A stretch of DNA of 64,000 bases, from NCBI GenBank assembly GCA_016213645.1, contig JACQZY010000026.1, positions 1 through 64,000 of the forward strand. The letters run 5' to 3'. Under the pieces are notes generated by a model. The model was not told the origin of the DNA. It searched no databases and saw nothing but the letters and a program-made list of their open reading frames with translations. Below are positions 1-8,319 of this stretch, piece by piece. The translations under genes were made by a program, and so were the position numbers. How positions within the stretch are numbered: position 1 is the stretch's first letter; the number at the start of each line of letters is the position of its first letter. The stretch comes from Actinomycetota bacterium (lineage in GTDB: Bacteria; Actinomycetota; Thermoleophilia; Solirubrobacterales; JACPNS01).

Positions 1-1
1 A

Positions 2-145
2 ATCCCGCCGGGCCACTACTTCATGATGGGCGACAACCGCAACGCCAGCGCCGACAGCCGCTACTGGGGCCCGGTCCCCGCCAAAAACATCGTCGGCGAA
101 GCCTTCGCCACCTACTGGCCGCCAAAGCGAATCGGCGGACTGTAA
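2..145 (+). CDS. lepB: Signal peptidase I, C-terminal fragment
   Basis: This is the last 47 codons of a type I signal peptidase, which removes signal peptides from exported proteins at the outer face of the membrane. The gene enters from the left edge, so the start and the catalytic Ser and Lys are not visible. The visible part carries the conserved box [11 protein letters not shown] followed by YWGPVP and ends in PPKRIGGL. It lies 57 bp upstream of RNase HII in the same direction, the usual lepB-rnhB order. The family call is secure from this box; the rest of the protein cannot be judged. Confidence 0.9.
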   Translation: MPPGHYFMMGDNRNASADSRYWGPVPAKNIVGEAFATYWPPKRIGGL

Positions 146-188
146 GACGCTGATCGGCGGCGCGCGATCCTTCAACCGATCGCATCGG

Positions 189-194
189 TATCGT
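189..194 (+). promoter_or_regulatory. -10-like hexamer before rnhB
   Basis: TATCGT ends 8 nt before the ATG of rnhB and no Shine-Dalgarno sequence is present. The spacing fits transcription starting at or next to the A of ATG (leaderless mRNA). No good -35 box is seen. Confidence 0.4.
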
Positions 195-202
195 CGCCGT
201 CG

Positions 203-838
203 ATGAAGCGATCCGATCTGATCGAATTCGATCTCCAGCACGGAACTGTTGTGGCCGGTGCCGACGAGGCCGGCCGCGGATGCTTGGCCGGGCCGATCGT
301 CGCCGCTGGAGTCTGTTTCGACTACGAAAGCCTTTCGCCGGATGATTACGGCGTTCTCGGCGCGCTCAACGATTCGAAGAAGTTGACGGCGGCACGTAGG
401 GAAGAATTGTTCGAGGTGATCCTCCGGCTCGCCAAGAGTGTCGCCGTGATCTCGCGCTCCGCCGCTTACATCGACGAATTCGGTTTGCACCGCACCAATC
501 TGCATTGCCTTGGGACGGCTCTCGCTCGGGTGAGAGGAGTGAACGGTGCGTTGCTCAGCGATGGATACATGCCGTCCGGCCTCGATGAGCCGTGTGAGGC
601 GGTCGTCAAAGGGGACGCGAAAAGCGCCTCTATCGCCGCTGCCTCGATCATCGCGAAAGTGTCGCGAGACCGCTTTATGTGTCGGGCCGCGCTGACACAT
701 GACGGATGGGGTTTCGAAAATCACGTCGGATACGCAACGGCCGCTCATCAACGCGCAATCATCGAGCGTGGCCTCACTCCTCTGCATCGGCGTTCGTTTG
801 CCTCCGCTGCCTATGAGCAGCTTTCGCTTGTCGCGTAG
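203..838 (+). CDS. rnhB: Ribonuclease HII
   Basis: The 211-residue protein is an RNase HII, which nicks the RNA strand of RNA-DNA hybrids and starts removal of misincorporated ribonucleotides. The signature DEAGRGCLAGP places catalytic D21 and E22. D120 (LSDG) and D138 (KGDAKS, followed by SIIAKVSRDR) complete the DEDD set. The length is normal for the family. The ATG has no ribosome-binding site but follows a -10-like hexamer by 8 nt, so a leaderless start is likely. It follows lepB and converges with yraN, the two stop codons being one base apart. Confidence 0.96.
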   Translation: MKRSDLIEFDLQHGTVVAGADEAGRGCLAGPIVAAGVCFDYESLSPDDYGVLGALNDSKKLTAARREELFEVILRLAKSVAVISRSAAYIDEFGLHRTNLHCLGTALARVRGVNGALLSDGYMPSGLDEPCEAVVKGDAKSASIAAASIIAKVSRDRFMCRAALTHDGWGFENHVGYATAAHQRAIIERGLTPLHRRSFASAAYEQLSLVA

Positions 839-839
839 T

Positions 840-1262
840 TCAGAACGCATCGGCCAGATGTTTCAGATCAATCACGCGATCTCCAGGGCCCATAGTTACG
901 GCGACGGCGTCGAATCGGATGCTGGTGAATCGAACGCCGCCGTCGGTGCGCAGGCGGGGTAGTTCGTCCACCAGCCAGCGACGCGCGAGCGACCGTATGC
1001 GCAGCTGCTTGCGCCGACCGATCGATTCGAACGGAGAAAACGGGATGGAACCGTTTCGGTGACGGAGCGACTTGACTTCCACAAACACAAGCACGTTTCC
1101 GTCTAGTCCGATCAAATCCAGCTCGCCCTCGCGCCAGCGAACGTTTTGCGCGATTATGCGCCAGCCGGCGTCCGCAAGGAAGCGACGAGCGGCCGACTCT
1201 GATGCCTGCCCAAGCAGCCTGCGGGTGTCGATATTCGCGGATGTATTCACGCTGGAAATCAT
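840..1262 (-). CDS. yraN: YraN / UPF0102 family nuclease-like protein
   Basis: The protein belongs to UPF0102 (YraN), small proteins with a restriction-endonuclease-like fold whose cellular role is not settled. The family core is visible as WREGELDLIGLDG followed by VFVEVKSLRH, matching the E-D-ExK pattern of such nucleases. I chose the ATG at 1262 (140 residues, MISSVNTSAN) because the family is about 120 residues long. An upstream in-frame ATG at 1298 would run into a 14-bp inverted repeat in the divergent comM intergenic region. Its neighbours rnhB, comM and dprA are the usual ones for yraN in actinobacteria. Confidence 0.88.
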   Translation of the reverse strand: MISSVNTSANIDTRRLLGQASESAARRFLADAGWRIIAQNVRWREGELDLIGLDGNVLVFVEVKSLRHRNGSIPFSPFESIGRRKQLRIRSLARRWLVDELPRLRTDGGVRFTSIRFDAVAVTMGPGDRVIDLKHLADAF

Positions 1263-1275
1263 TCCCGAAAAACAG

Positions 1276-1374
1276 TTGCGAAACAAGACGGGTTTCAAAC
1301 AATTCAGCTACAAAATCGCAAATAAAGATTTCCACTCCTGTGCCGAATCGTTACGAACGGGTCTTGTTTCGCAA
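1276..1374. repeat. 14-bp inverted repeat between yraN and comM
   Basis: TTGCGAAACAAGAC at 1276-1289 is repeated as its exact reverse complement at 1361-1374, with 71 bp between the arms. Both arms lie in the intergenic space of the divergent pair yraN (start 1262) and comM (start about 1400). A shared operator is possible. The spacing is long for a simple hairpin. Confidence 0.6.
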
Positions 1375-1399
1375 CGGGTTTCGCGTCAGAGTGCGAACC

Positions 1400-2908
1400 G
1401 TGCTTTCCAAAGTCACTACATACGCAATCGACGGCGTCCGGGCGCGTCGCGTTACGGTCGAGGTGGACATCCGCCGCGGCCTGCCGTCGTTTGCTGTTGT
1501 CGGGCTGCCTGACGCCGCGGTGCGTGAGTCGCGCGAGCGTGTCCGAGCCGCGATGTTGAACGAGGGTTTCGAGTTTCCGCAAAACCGAATAACCGTCAAC
1601 CTCGCACCCGCGGACCTTCAAAAAGCCGGACCCGCATTTGATCTGGCAATTGCCGGCGCGCTGCTTGTCGCCGGAGGGCAGCTTCGGGCGGACGGGATCG
1701 CAGGAGCTGGGCTGGTGGGGGAGCTTTCGCTGGACGGCAGCGTGCGGCCCGTACGCGGCACATTGGCGATTGCCGAAGCCGCCCGCGACGATCTGATTGG
1801 CACGCTGGCGGTTCCGGCGGGAAATGCCGAGGAGGCGTCGCTGGTGAATGGATTGAAGATTGCCGCGGTGAGCCGGCTTTCCGAGCTGGCATCGCTGGCC
1901 GCGGACGAACTCGGTTTCTACGAACGTCACGAGATCGATGCCGAAGAAGATGCCGCCGGACCGGATCTTCGGGACCTTCGCGGACACGCATTCAGTCAGC
2001 GTGCGCTTGAGATCGCTGCGGCAGGTGGACACAACGTCATCTTCAATGGACCGCCGGGCTGCGGCAAAACGATGCTCGCGAGACGACTACCGTCGATCCT
2101 GCCGCGACTGACCGACGACGAGGCCCTGGAGGTGACGCGGTTGCAAAGCATCGCGGGACGGTCCAAGCCGCGCGGACTGGTGCGCCGTCGGCCGTTCAGA
2201 TCGCCTCATCACACGATCTCCGCGGCGGGTCTGGTTGGTGGCGGCTCAACTCCGATGCCCGGCGAGGTGACGCTCGCGACGCACGGCGTGCTGTTTCTTG
2301 ATGAACTCGCGGAATTCTCGACTCGCACTCTCGAGTCGCTGCGTCAGCCGCTTGAGGACGGGTCGGTGACTGTCACGCGGAGCCAACGTACGCACGAGTT
2401 TCCGGCCAGATTCATGTTGGTCGCGGCGACAAATCCGTGTCCCTGTGGGGCGGGCGGAAACCGCTGCCGCTGCACTCCGGCCGAGGTGCAGCGGTACACG
2501 CGGCGAATGTCCGGACCGCTGTTGGATCGATTCGATATCCATTGCCACGTTCAGCGTCCGACCGCCGCTGAAGTGGAGTCCGGGCCGGTGACCTGCTCGC
2601 AGGATGTGCGCACGCGAGTGCAATCGGCTCGCGAAAGGCAGATCGAGCGATATTCCGGCTTGCCGCTGCACTGCAACGGTCATCTCGACGGAGCACAGAC
2701 TCGCCGTCTGCTGCGTCCGCCTGAATCGGTCCGCGATCTTCTGAACGATGCGTATCGCCGTGGGGCGCTCACAATGCGGGGGTACGACAGGGCGCTGCGC
2801 GTCGCGCGCACGATTGCCGACCTCGACGGCAGCGAAGCGATCGACGAAGAACAGGTGTCGGAGGCGCTGGCGTTTCGTGTCAGTGAGATCGGGGATGGTG
2901 TTTCGTGA
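1400..2908 (+). CDS. comM: YifB/ComM family Mg-chelatase-like AAA+ ATPase
   Basis: The protein is a YifB/ComM-type AAA+ ATPase; in naturally transformable bacteria ComM is a helicase that helps branch migration during uptake-linked recombination. With the GTG at 1400 it has 502 residues and begins VLSKV, matching the usual MLAKV start; a GTG at 1391 is an alternative. The N-terminal ChlI domain (RRGLPSFAVVGLPDAAVRES) is followed by Walker A GPPGCGKT at 217-224, Walker B LFLDE near 298 and the NPCPCG..CRC cysteine cluster near 345. Its stop overlaps the dprA start by 4 nt, so the two DNA-processing genes are translationally coupled. Function here is inferred from the family. Confidence 0.93.
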   Translation: MLSKVTTYAIDGVRARRVTVEVDIRRGLPSFAVVGLPDAAVRESRERVRAAMLNEGFEFPQNRITVNLAPADLQKAGPAFDLAIAGALLVAGGQLRADGIAGAGLVGELSLDGSVRPVRGTLAIAEAARDDLIGTLAVPAGNAEEASLVNGLKIAAVSRLSELASLAADELGFYERHEIDAEEDAAGPDLRDLRGHAFSQRALEIAAAGGHNVIFNGPPGCGKTMLARRLPSILPRLTDDEALEVTRLQSIAGRSKPRGLVRRRPFRSPHHTISAAGLVGGGSTPMPGEVTLATHGVLFLDELAEFSTRTLESLRQPLEDGSVTVTRSQRTHEFPARFMLVAATNPCPCGAGGNRCRCTPAEVQRYTRRMSGPLLDRFDIHCHVQRPTAAEVESGPVTCSQDVRTRVQSARERQIERYSGLPLHCNGHLDGAQTRRLLRPPESVRDLLNDAYRRGALTMRGYDRALRVARTIADLDGSEAIDEEQVSEALAFRVSEIGDGVS

Positions 2909-4095
2909 AGGCATGTGACGAATGCCTGATGCGGTCTCTGCTGACAAGCGAGGCGATTGAAATAGCCGAAGGCGCAAGCGTTCCGGTGGACGCCGTCCGC
3001 GGTTTGATCAGACTTCCCGCCGAGGAGCTTCGCGAGCGGATTCAGAGGATGTCACCTGAGACGGATCGGCGGTTGCAAGCCCAAATCGAAGATCTGCGGG
3101 ACGGCCGCGGTTCGCATGAGCTGTGGATGATGTGCCGGCATAGTGGTCATTACCCTGATCAATTCGCCGCGATCGGTCCTCCGCCGATCGTTCTGTACGG
3201 GCTGGGTCATCAGTCGGTGTTGAAAGAAATGAACGACCATCCCGGGGTGGCGGTGGTGGGAGCGCGACGGGCTACGGCCTACGGGCGAGAAGTCGCGTAC
3301 CAATTTGGCCGAGATTTGGCCGCTGCGGGAATGACGGTCGTGAGTGGCATGGCGCTCGGAGTCGACGGCGCGGCTCATCGCGGCGCGCTTCAAATCGGTG
3401 GAAGATCCGTCGCGGTCCTTGCCGGGGGTCCAGAGTGTCCCTACCCGCGGTCGCATGCTCAACTCCATCGGCAGTTGATCGATCAAGGCGCCGTGGTGAG
3501 CGAGCGTCCTCCGGGTTCGCGCGCGCAGCGATGGGGGTTTCCTGCCCGCAATCGACTGATAGCGGCGCTTTCGCTGAAGACCGTCGTGGTCGAGGGCAGA
3601 CTCAATTCCGGCGCCATGTACACGGTTGAATTTGCCGAACAGCTTGGGCAGACGGTGGCTGCCGTGCCCGGGCCCGTTACATCGGCGCTCTCCGACGGCC
3701 CCAATCACATCATCGCCGAACAAAACGGCGGTTTCGTTCGCAGCGCCCGCGATCTGTTGGACGAGATCTACGGAGCCGACGCGCGGGACGTCGGCCTCCA
3801 CGCGCAGGCGACGCTGCCCGGCGTGGAAGACGATGTGACCGAGTCCGCCGCCGACCGGCCTGAGTTGCTGGCGGAACTGCTCGAATCGCCGCTTTCCGAC
3901 GTGTTCAGAAGAGTTCGTTCGGGCGACGGCGTGGCTCCTGTGATCGCCGCCAATCTTCCGACGGTGCCGGCGCGTCGAGTGATTACGGCGCTAGGTGAAC
4001 TTGAGCTCGCCGGACACATCGAGCGAAACGAATCCGGCGGATACAGGCTGGCCGAAAAACCGGTCAAGCGAGGAACTTCCGGTCGTTCGCGTTGA
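2905..4095 (+). CDS. dprA: DNA-processing protein DprA
   Basis: DprA binds incoming single-stranded DNA and loads RecA during natural transformation. The protein has 396 residues. A short N-terminal CDEC segment, common in actinobacterial DprA, is followed by the extended Rossmann core from about residue 115 (VAVVGARRATAYG, SGMALGVDGAAHRGAL, FPARNRLIAALS, SGAMYTVEFAEQLG). A C-terminal winged helix spans about 310-385. The GTG start overlaps the comM stop (GTGA). Nothing is missing compared with the family. Whether the organism is transformable cannot be told from this window. Confidence 0.95.
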   Translation: MKACDECLMRSLLTSEAIEIAEGASVPVDAVRGLIRLPAEELRERIQRMSPETDRRLQAQIEDLRDGRGSHELWMMCRHSGHYPDQFAAIGPPPIVLYGLGHQSVLKEMNDHPGVAVVGARRATAYGREVAYQFGRDLAAAGMTVVSGMALGVDGAAHRGALQIGGRSVAVLAGGPECPYPRSHAQLHRQLIDQGAVVSERPPGSRAQRWGFPARNRLIAALSLKTVVVEGRLNSGAMYTVEFAEQLGQTVAAVPGPVTSALSDGPNHIIAEQNGGFVRSARDLLDEIYGADARDVGLHAQATLPGVEDDVTESAADRPELLAELLESPLSDVFRRVRSGDGVAPVIAANLPTVPARRVITALGELELAGHIERNESGGYRLAEKPVKRGTSGRSR

Positions 4096-4163
4096 ACCGG
4101 CGACGAGAAATACTCGGACGAAACGCGCCGGTTACAACGCCCCGGACTCCGCCGTCGCGTAGG

Positions 4164-5096
4164 TCAGGCGGAAAGCAGAAAATCGCGGGCGGTTTTGTTA
4201 AACCAGATCGGGCGTTCGACCATCGTGCAATGGCCGGTGTCGCGAAGCACGATCTTTTGAGCATTCGGGATGCGACTGGCGAGTCGCTCGGCGTCGCGGT
4301 AGGTCACGAGGTGATCGTTTCGACCCCATACCACGAGAGTGGGGGAGGCGACATCGCGCAGATTGGAACGGAAGTCGTGATCGAGAATCGCGTGCGCGGC
4401 GGCGGCGAAGCCGACCTTACGGTCGGCGCCCATCAGTTCGAAACAGATTTCGGGGCCGAGCAGCTCGGGGTGGGCGACGACACTGCCGAGGGCGATGGCG
4501 CGAAGTCGCGGGCGGGATATCAGGAAGCGCCGCCATGGGGCTTCATTCGCAATCAAAGCGCCGCCGAGCCCGGAGCAGTGGCCCAGTGCGGGTGGGGTGA
4601 CGCAGGTCGAGTAACCGGCCGGCGACACAAGTATCGTGCGATCGACGCGTGTCGGGTGGTCAAGTGCGGTCTGGATGGCCGTCTGGCCTCCCATCGAGTT
4701 ACCGATCAGCGACGCGCGTTCGACGCCGAGCGAGTTGAGCACTCCGACGACGGTGCGGGCATATCCGGGAATCGAGATTGCTTTTCCGGCGGGCATCGCG
4801 GACTCGCCGAAACCCGGCAGGTCGATTGCGATTACGTTGAAGTCCTCGCCGAGCGCGGGAATGTTCTCAAGCCAGTTCTGCCAGCAACCGGCCAATCCGT
4901 GAATCAGAACCACCGCTGGTGCGGCCGGATCTCCGTATTGCACGAAGTTCACCGTCTGTCCGGCCAGGCGATCCTGGCGCAAGTGCGCTCGCCAATTGAT
5001 GTCGAGCCACGCGGCTCGCCCCGGCGTGCCGTATTGCGCGACGACGACCAATTGGTCCGAATCGGCGCTGGACTGGTCTGCGGTGATTGAACTCAT
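4164..5096 (-). CDS. Alpha/beta hydrolase
   Basis: The 310-residue protein is a soluble alpha/beta-fold hydrolase with a complete catalytic set: oxyanion HG at 66-67 (VVLIHGLAG), nucleophile S134 in GNSMGG, acid D261 (GRNDHLV) and H289 (DTGHCTMVE). The first 40 residues are an extension without a recognisable signal peptide. The substrate cannot be predicted; relatives act on esters, lactones or C-C bonds. The gene converges with dprA. It has its own promoter: a TAGATT hexamer ends 7 nt before the ATG. Confidence 0.85.
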   Translation of the reverse strand: MSSITADQSSADSDQLVVVAQYGTPGRAAWLDINWRAHLRQDRLAGQTVNFVQYGDPAAPAVVLIHGLAGCWQNWLENIPALGEDFNVIAIDLPGFGESAMPAGKAISIPGYARTVVGVLNSLGVERASLIGNSMGGQTAIQTALDHPTRVDRTILVSPAGYSTCVTPPALGHCSGLGGALIANEAPWRRFLISRPRLRAIALGSVVAHPELLGPEICFELMGADRKVGFAAAAHAILDHDFRSNLRDVASPTLVVWGRNDHLVTYRDAERLASRIPNAQKIVLRDTGHCTMVERPIWFNKTARDFLLSA

Positions 5097-5103
5097 CGAT
5101 GGG

Positions 5104-5109
5104 AATCTA
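5104..5109 (-). promoter_or_regulatory. -10-like hexamer of the hydrolase gene
   Basis: On the minus strand TAGATT ends 7 nt before the ATG at 5096. This spacing predicts a leaderless transcript. Confidence 0.45.
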
Positions 5110-5165
5110 GCGGTGCGTGTGGCAAAGGTCGATCAATCGGCTACGGCCACGACGTGTTGCGCGAA

Positions 5166-5882
5166 CTAGGCCGCGTAACCCCAACGCTCAAGCACCGGGA
5201 TCTCGTGAATCTGAGGCGGCTGCAGATGGTCCCACATAATTCCGTTATTCCGCGGAAACGCACCCTCCACTTCGATCACGGCGCGGGGTGTGACGAGCAG
5301 GTCCAGCGGAATATCGTGCGCCGTCATCAGCAGGTTCTCGCGCAGAATCTGAATCGGATGTACGGTCGTGCAGACGGGGACGTTTTCGTCGACCTTGCCG
5401 GTCTCGTGAAACAGCGCGTACTCAAGGTCGGAGAAACCGCTGCCTTTTCCGATCCGCGCTCCCTTGAGGTTCACGGCGACCGCGCCGGTCAGTACGAGAT
5501 CAAGCTTGGGTACCTGTTCAAGATCAAGCACCTCGCCGTGCTTCAGCGCTCCCTTGATCGTGGCGGCCTCCCGAATCTGGTCGGGACTCATGTTCTTTGG
5601 GTCAAGCAGCCGGAACGGGTGTTCCTCGCGCAGTCGCGGAACGGCCATCACCAGCGACTTTCCTGACTCAAGAGCCAGTCGGCGGACGTGGGTTTGCGGC
5701 GAGTCCGGGTTGACTTTGATCACCGTGGCGTTCTGCCAGTAGGCGTGACGGGTCAGCCTTTCGGCGGCGGTTTTTGCTCCTGCGAAGTTGGGGATTCGCC
5801 CTTCTGCGCCAGGAAAGCGCGAGACGCCCTGATGGTCCATCGCGCGCCAGACATCGTTTCGCACATCCTCTTTCGATCGCAC
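5166..5882 (-). CDS. 5-formyltetrahydrofolate cyclo-ligase family protein
   Basis: The 238-residue protein resembles the 5-formyltetrahydrofolate cyclo-ligase (MTHFS) family, which converts 5-formyl-THF to 5,10-methenyl-THF using ATP. Features that fit are the start VRNDVWRAM, the segment GRIPNFAGAKTAAERL, and the late block GARIGKGSGFSDLEYALF, corresponding to the family's glycine-rich GxGxGYYD region. Here YYD is replaced by FSDLE, as in the longer 5-FCL-like subgroup whose reaction is unproven. The open frame extends upstream to 6311. I chose the GTG at 5882 because a TACATT hexamer ends 7 nt before it and family homology begins there. Confidence 0.75.
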   Translation of the reverse strand: MRSKEDVRNDVWRAMDHQGVSRFPGAEGRIPNFAGAKTAAERLTRHAYWQNATVIKVNPDSPQTHVRRLALESGKSLVMAVPRLREEHPFRLLDPKNMSPDQIREAATIKGALKHGEVLDLEQVPKLDLVLTGAVAVNLKGARIGKGSGFSDLEYALFHETGKVDENVPVCTTVHPIQILRENLLMTAHDIPLDLLVTPRAVIEVEGAFPRNNGIMWDHLQPPQIHEIPVLERWGYAA

Positions 5883-5889
5883 GGTGGGG

Positions 5890-5895
5890 AATGTA
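5890..5895 (-). promoter_or_regulatory. -10-like hexamer of the 5-FCL-like gene
   Basis: TACATT on the minus strand ends 7 nt before the GTG at 5882, which supports this start over more distant ones and predicts a leaderless mRNA. Confidence 0.45.
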
Positions 5896-6214
5896 GTTGC
5901 TTTGGCGGCGGTTAGACCCGCATGGCGCGGGCCTTCGGCCGCACTGCGCTGCACGTGGTTCCGATTCGGCGGCGGCCCGGTCTGTCTTGCGCCGGCCTCT
6001 GGCGGCCGGGGTGACACGGCAGCGACCGGCGTTGTATCCACTCGAAGAAATCGTCGCCGCGGACGGCGAGATCGCCGCCCGGCTTCGCCGGATTTGTCGG
6101 GACGACCCGGCCCAACTGCCCCGGAGCGCCGCTTGGCGGCGGCAGAACCCTTAAATTTCAAGGTTGACGGCGCGACGGCGCCACGCAACACCGATTTCAG
6201 AAAACCCGAGTCCG
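5896..6214. other. Divergent intergenic region, GC-rich
   Basis: About 320 bp lie between the divergent 5-FCL-like and L,D-transpeptidase genes. Open frames on both strands here give low-complexity Arg- and Pro-rich translations without family resemblance, so I call no gene. Several short GC-rich inverted repeats occur near 5920-6020, but I see no terminator, tRNA or recognisable riboswitch. Confidence 0.5.
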
Positions 6215-7276
6215 ATGCCCAAACGTCGAAACTTCCCAGCGATGCGCAGCAATCGATGGATCGCCTATGCGGCGGCGGGCGTGCTGATATTCGTGCTCGC
6301 CGCCCTGGCATACAACCACTCGCGTCGCGAGACGATCGCCGCCGGAGTTTCCGTCGGCGGAATCGATATTTCCGGCTTGCCCGCCTATCGCGCGAAGATC
6401 AAGATCTCGGACGAGCTGGAGCAGCCGCTTCTCAAGCCGGTGAAGGTCAGCTACGAGGGGCACACGCGCAGGCTTACGGCGGCCGGAGCGGGAGTCAGTG
6501 TGGACGTGAACGGGATGGTTGACGAGGCGCTGAAGCGCGGTAACTCGGGGTTCTTCGTGATGTCGGCCGCCAAGCATCTACTTGGGGTGGGCCGCAATGT
6601 TTCGGTGCCCACGCGGATCGAGTACGACAAAACCGCGGTTAAGAACTTCATCGCCAGCGTACGTCGCGAGTTCAGCCGTGACGCGAAGGATGCGTCCGTC
6701 ACTTACTCCGCGCACGGCCTGGGCGAAACAGACGGACAAACCGGAGTCAAGGTGCGCACGGCGACGCTGCGTCGTGAGATCGCGGCCACGTTCAACGACC
6801 CCGACGCGCCGCGAAAGATCAAACTCCCGGTAAAAATCAAGAAGCCGAAGGTCACGCGCGAGGAGTTGGCCGACAAGTACCCGACGATCATCCTTGTGGA
6901 CCGCGGCGGCTTCAAACTGCGCCTGTTCAAGAAGCTGAAGCTGTCAAAAACGTACGGCATCGCCGTCGGCCAGGTGGGCCTGGAAACGCCGACCGGCCTT
7001 TACACGGTTAATAGCAAGCAAGTAAATCCGCCCTGGAACGTGCCGAACAGCGACTGGGCCGGTGATCTGGCCGGCAAAACGATTCCAGGCGGAGCGCCAA
7101 ACAATCCGCTGATCGCGCGATGGCTGGGAATCTACGACGGCGTAGGCATTCACGGCACTTCATCGACCGGTTCGATCGGATCTGCGGCGTCCCACGGCTG
7201 CATTCGAATGATTCCAAAAGACGTGATCGATCTCTACGACCGCGTGCCGATCGGCTCACCGGTGTACATTGGATGA
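6215..7276 (+). CDS. L,D-transpeptidase (YkuD domain), membrane anchored
   Basis: The protein is a cell-wall cross-linking or lipoprotein-attaching enzyme of the YkuD family. From the ATG at 6215 it has 353 residues: a short basic N-terminus, one membrane segment at about 16-33 (YAAAGVLIFVLAALAY), an extracellular region resembling the peptidoglycan-binding_4 domain, and the C-terminal YkuD domain. The catalytic motif is complete as HGTSSTGSIGSAASHGCIRM with H327 and C329. The frame opens 17 codons earlier; the ATG at 6242 is also possible. The stop overlaps the recombinase start (ATGA). Confidence 0.9.
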   Translation: MPKRRNFPAMRSNRWIAYAAAGVLIFVLAALAYNHSRRETIAAGVSVGGIDISGLPAYRAKIKISDELEQPLLKPVKVSYEGHTRRLTAAGAGVSVDVNGMVDEALKRGNSGFFVMSAAKHLLGVGRNVSVPTRIEYDKTAVKNFIASVRREFSRDAKDASVTYSAHGLGETDGQTGVKVRTATLRREIAATFNDPDAPRKIKLPVKIKKPKVTREELADKYPTIILVDRGGFKLRLFKKLKLSKTYGIAVGQVGLETPTGLYTVNSKQVNPPWNVPNSDWAGDLAGKTIPGGAPNNPLIARWLGIYDGVGIHGTSSTGSIGSAASHGCIRMIPKDVIDLYDRVPIGSPVYIG

Positions 7277-8319
7277 TCGCCCCCTTTAATGCCACCATCG
7301 GGCCGCCACCCTCAGGGTCGCCGCCCCCCGAACCACGGGTCGCCAAATCACAGGCCGCCAAACCACAGGCCGCCGAACCGTCGGACGCCGAGCTGCCGGT
7401 CGGCGACCGGCATCCGATCGCGGCTATCTCGGCGCCGTGGCAGTCTCAACTGACGGCCTTCGACGCCGCACTTCGCCGGCGGGGCCTGTCCGACGCGACC
7501 CGCCGCGCCTACGCCAAGGATCTGGAGCAACTCGCGGCGTGGGCTTGCGAGCGCGACACCGAACGGGCAGACCTGGATCTAAAGAACCTTCGCCGCTTCG
7601 TCCAGCAGCTGAGCGCGGGCGGTTTGGCCCCAAGTAGCCTCGCGCGCAAAATCGCGTCGATCCGGACCTTTTACGCAACTCTGGTTGAGCGAGGAGAGGC
7701 CGATCAAAACCTCGCCGAACTGCTCACAACCCCTCGGCAACCGCGCGACTTGCCGCGGATTCTTTCCAAATCAGAGGCCGCGCGCCTGCTCGAAGGGATC
7801 CCGAAATCCACCCCTCTGGAGCTTCGTGACCGCGCGATGTTCGAGCTTGCGTACGCCTGCGGACTGCGCGCCGCGGAGTTGATTGGCCTTACTCTGAAAT
7901 CAGTGGATCTGGATGAGGAACAGGTGCGAGTGGAGGGCAAGGGCGGGCGGACGAGAATGGTCCCGGTCGGGGAATTGGCCGCCGCCGCCGTACGAGATTA
8001 CCTTGACCGCGGTAGGCCGAGGCTAGAGGCGGATCGCACCGCGAGCACCCTTTTCCTCACTAAATCCGGCAAACCGCTGCAGCCCAGCGACGTTCGCAGA
8101 CGCCTCCAAGGCAGCTTGAGGCGGGCCGGCGTTGCGGCCGGAATCTCACCGCACGCGCTTCGCCACAGCTTCGCCACCCATTTGCTGAATGGCGGTGCAG
8201 ATTTGCGATCTGTGCAGGAACTTCTAGGTCACCGTTCAATATCTGCCACACAGATTTACACTCGGGTAGAGTCTCAAAGATTGAGAGCGCAATACGGGAG
8301 GGCGCATCCGCGAGCATGA
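7273..8319 (+). CDS. XerC/XerD-type tyrosine recombinase
   Basis: The 348-residue protein is a site-specific tyrosine recombinase of the Xer group, which resolves chromosome dimers at dif. The first 55 residues are a Pro/Ala-rich extension with short PQAA-like repeats, not usual in XerC/D. Then come the SAM-like core-binding domain (GLSDATRRAYAKDLEQLAAW) and the catalytic domain. All active residues are present: R199, K223, H294, R297, H320 and nucleophile Y329. The ATG overlaps the stop of the L,D-transpeptidase and its own stop overlaps the sigma factor ATG. A role as the chromosomal Xer is likely because it sits in a housekeeping operon; xerC versus xerD cannot be decided here. Confidence 0.9.
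   Translation: MIAPFNATIGPPPSGSPPPEPRVAKSQAAKPQAAEPSDAELPVGDRHPIAAISAPWQSQLTAFDAALRRRGLSDATRRAYAKDLEQLAAWACERDTERADLDLKNLRRFVQQLSAGGLAPSSLARKIASIRTFYATLVERGEADQNLAELLTTPRQPRDLPRILSKSEAARLLEGIPKSTPLELRDRAMFELAYACGLRAAELIGLTLKSVDLDEEQVRVEGKGGRTRMVPVGELAAAAVRDYLDRGRPRLEADRTASTLFLTKSGKPLQPSDVRRRLQGSLRRAGVAAGISPHALRHSFATHLLNGGADLRSVQELLGHRSISATQIYTRVESQRLRAQYGRAHPRA

Noticed and set aside
5883-6311. Long upstream extension of the 5-FCL-like protein
   Set aside because: The extra 143 residues are Arg/Pro/Ala-rich without homology, and a GTG with a well-placed -10-like hexamer exists at 5882.
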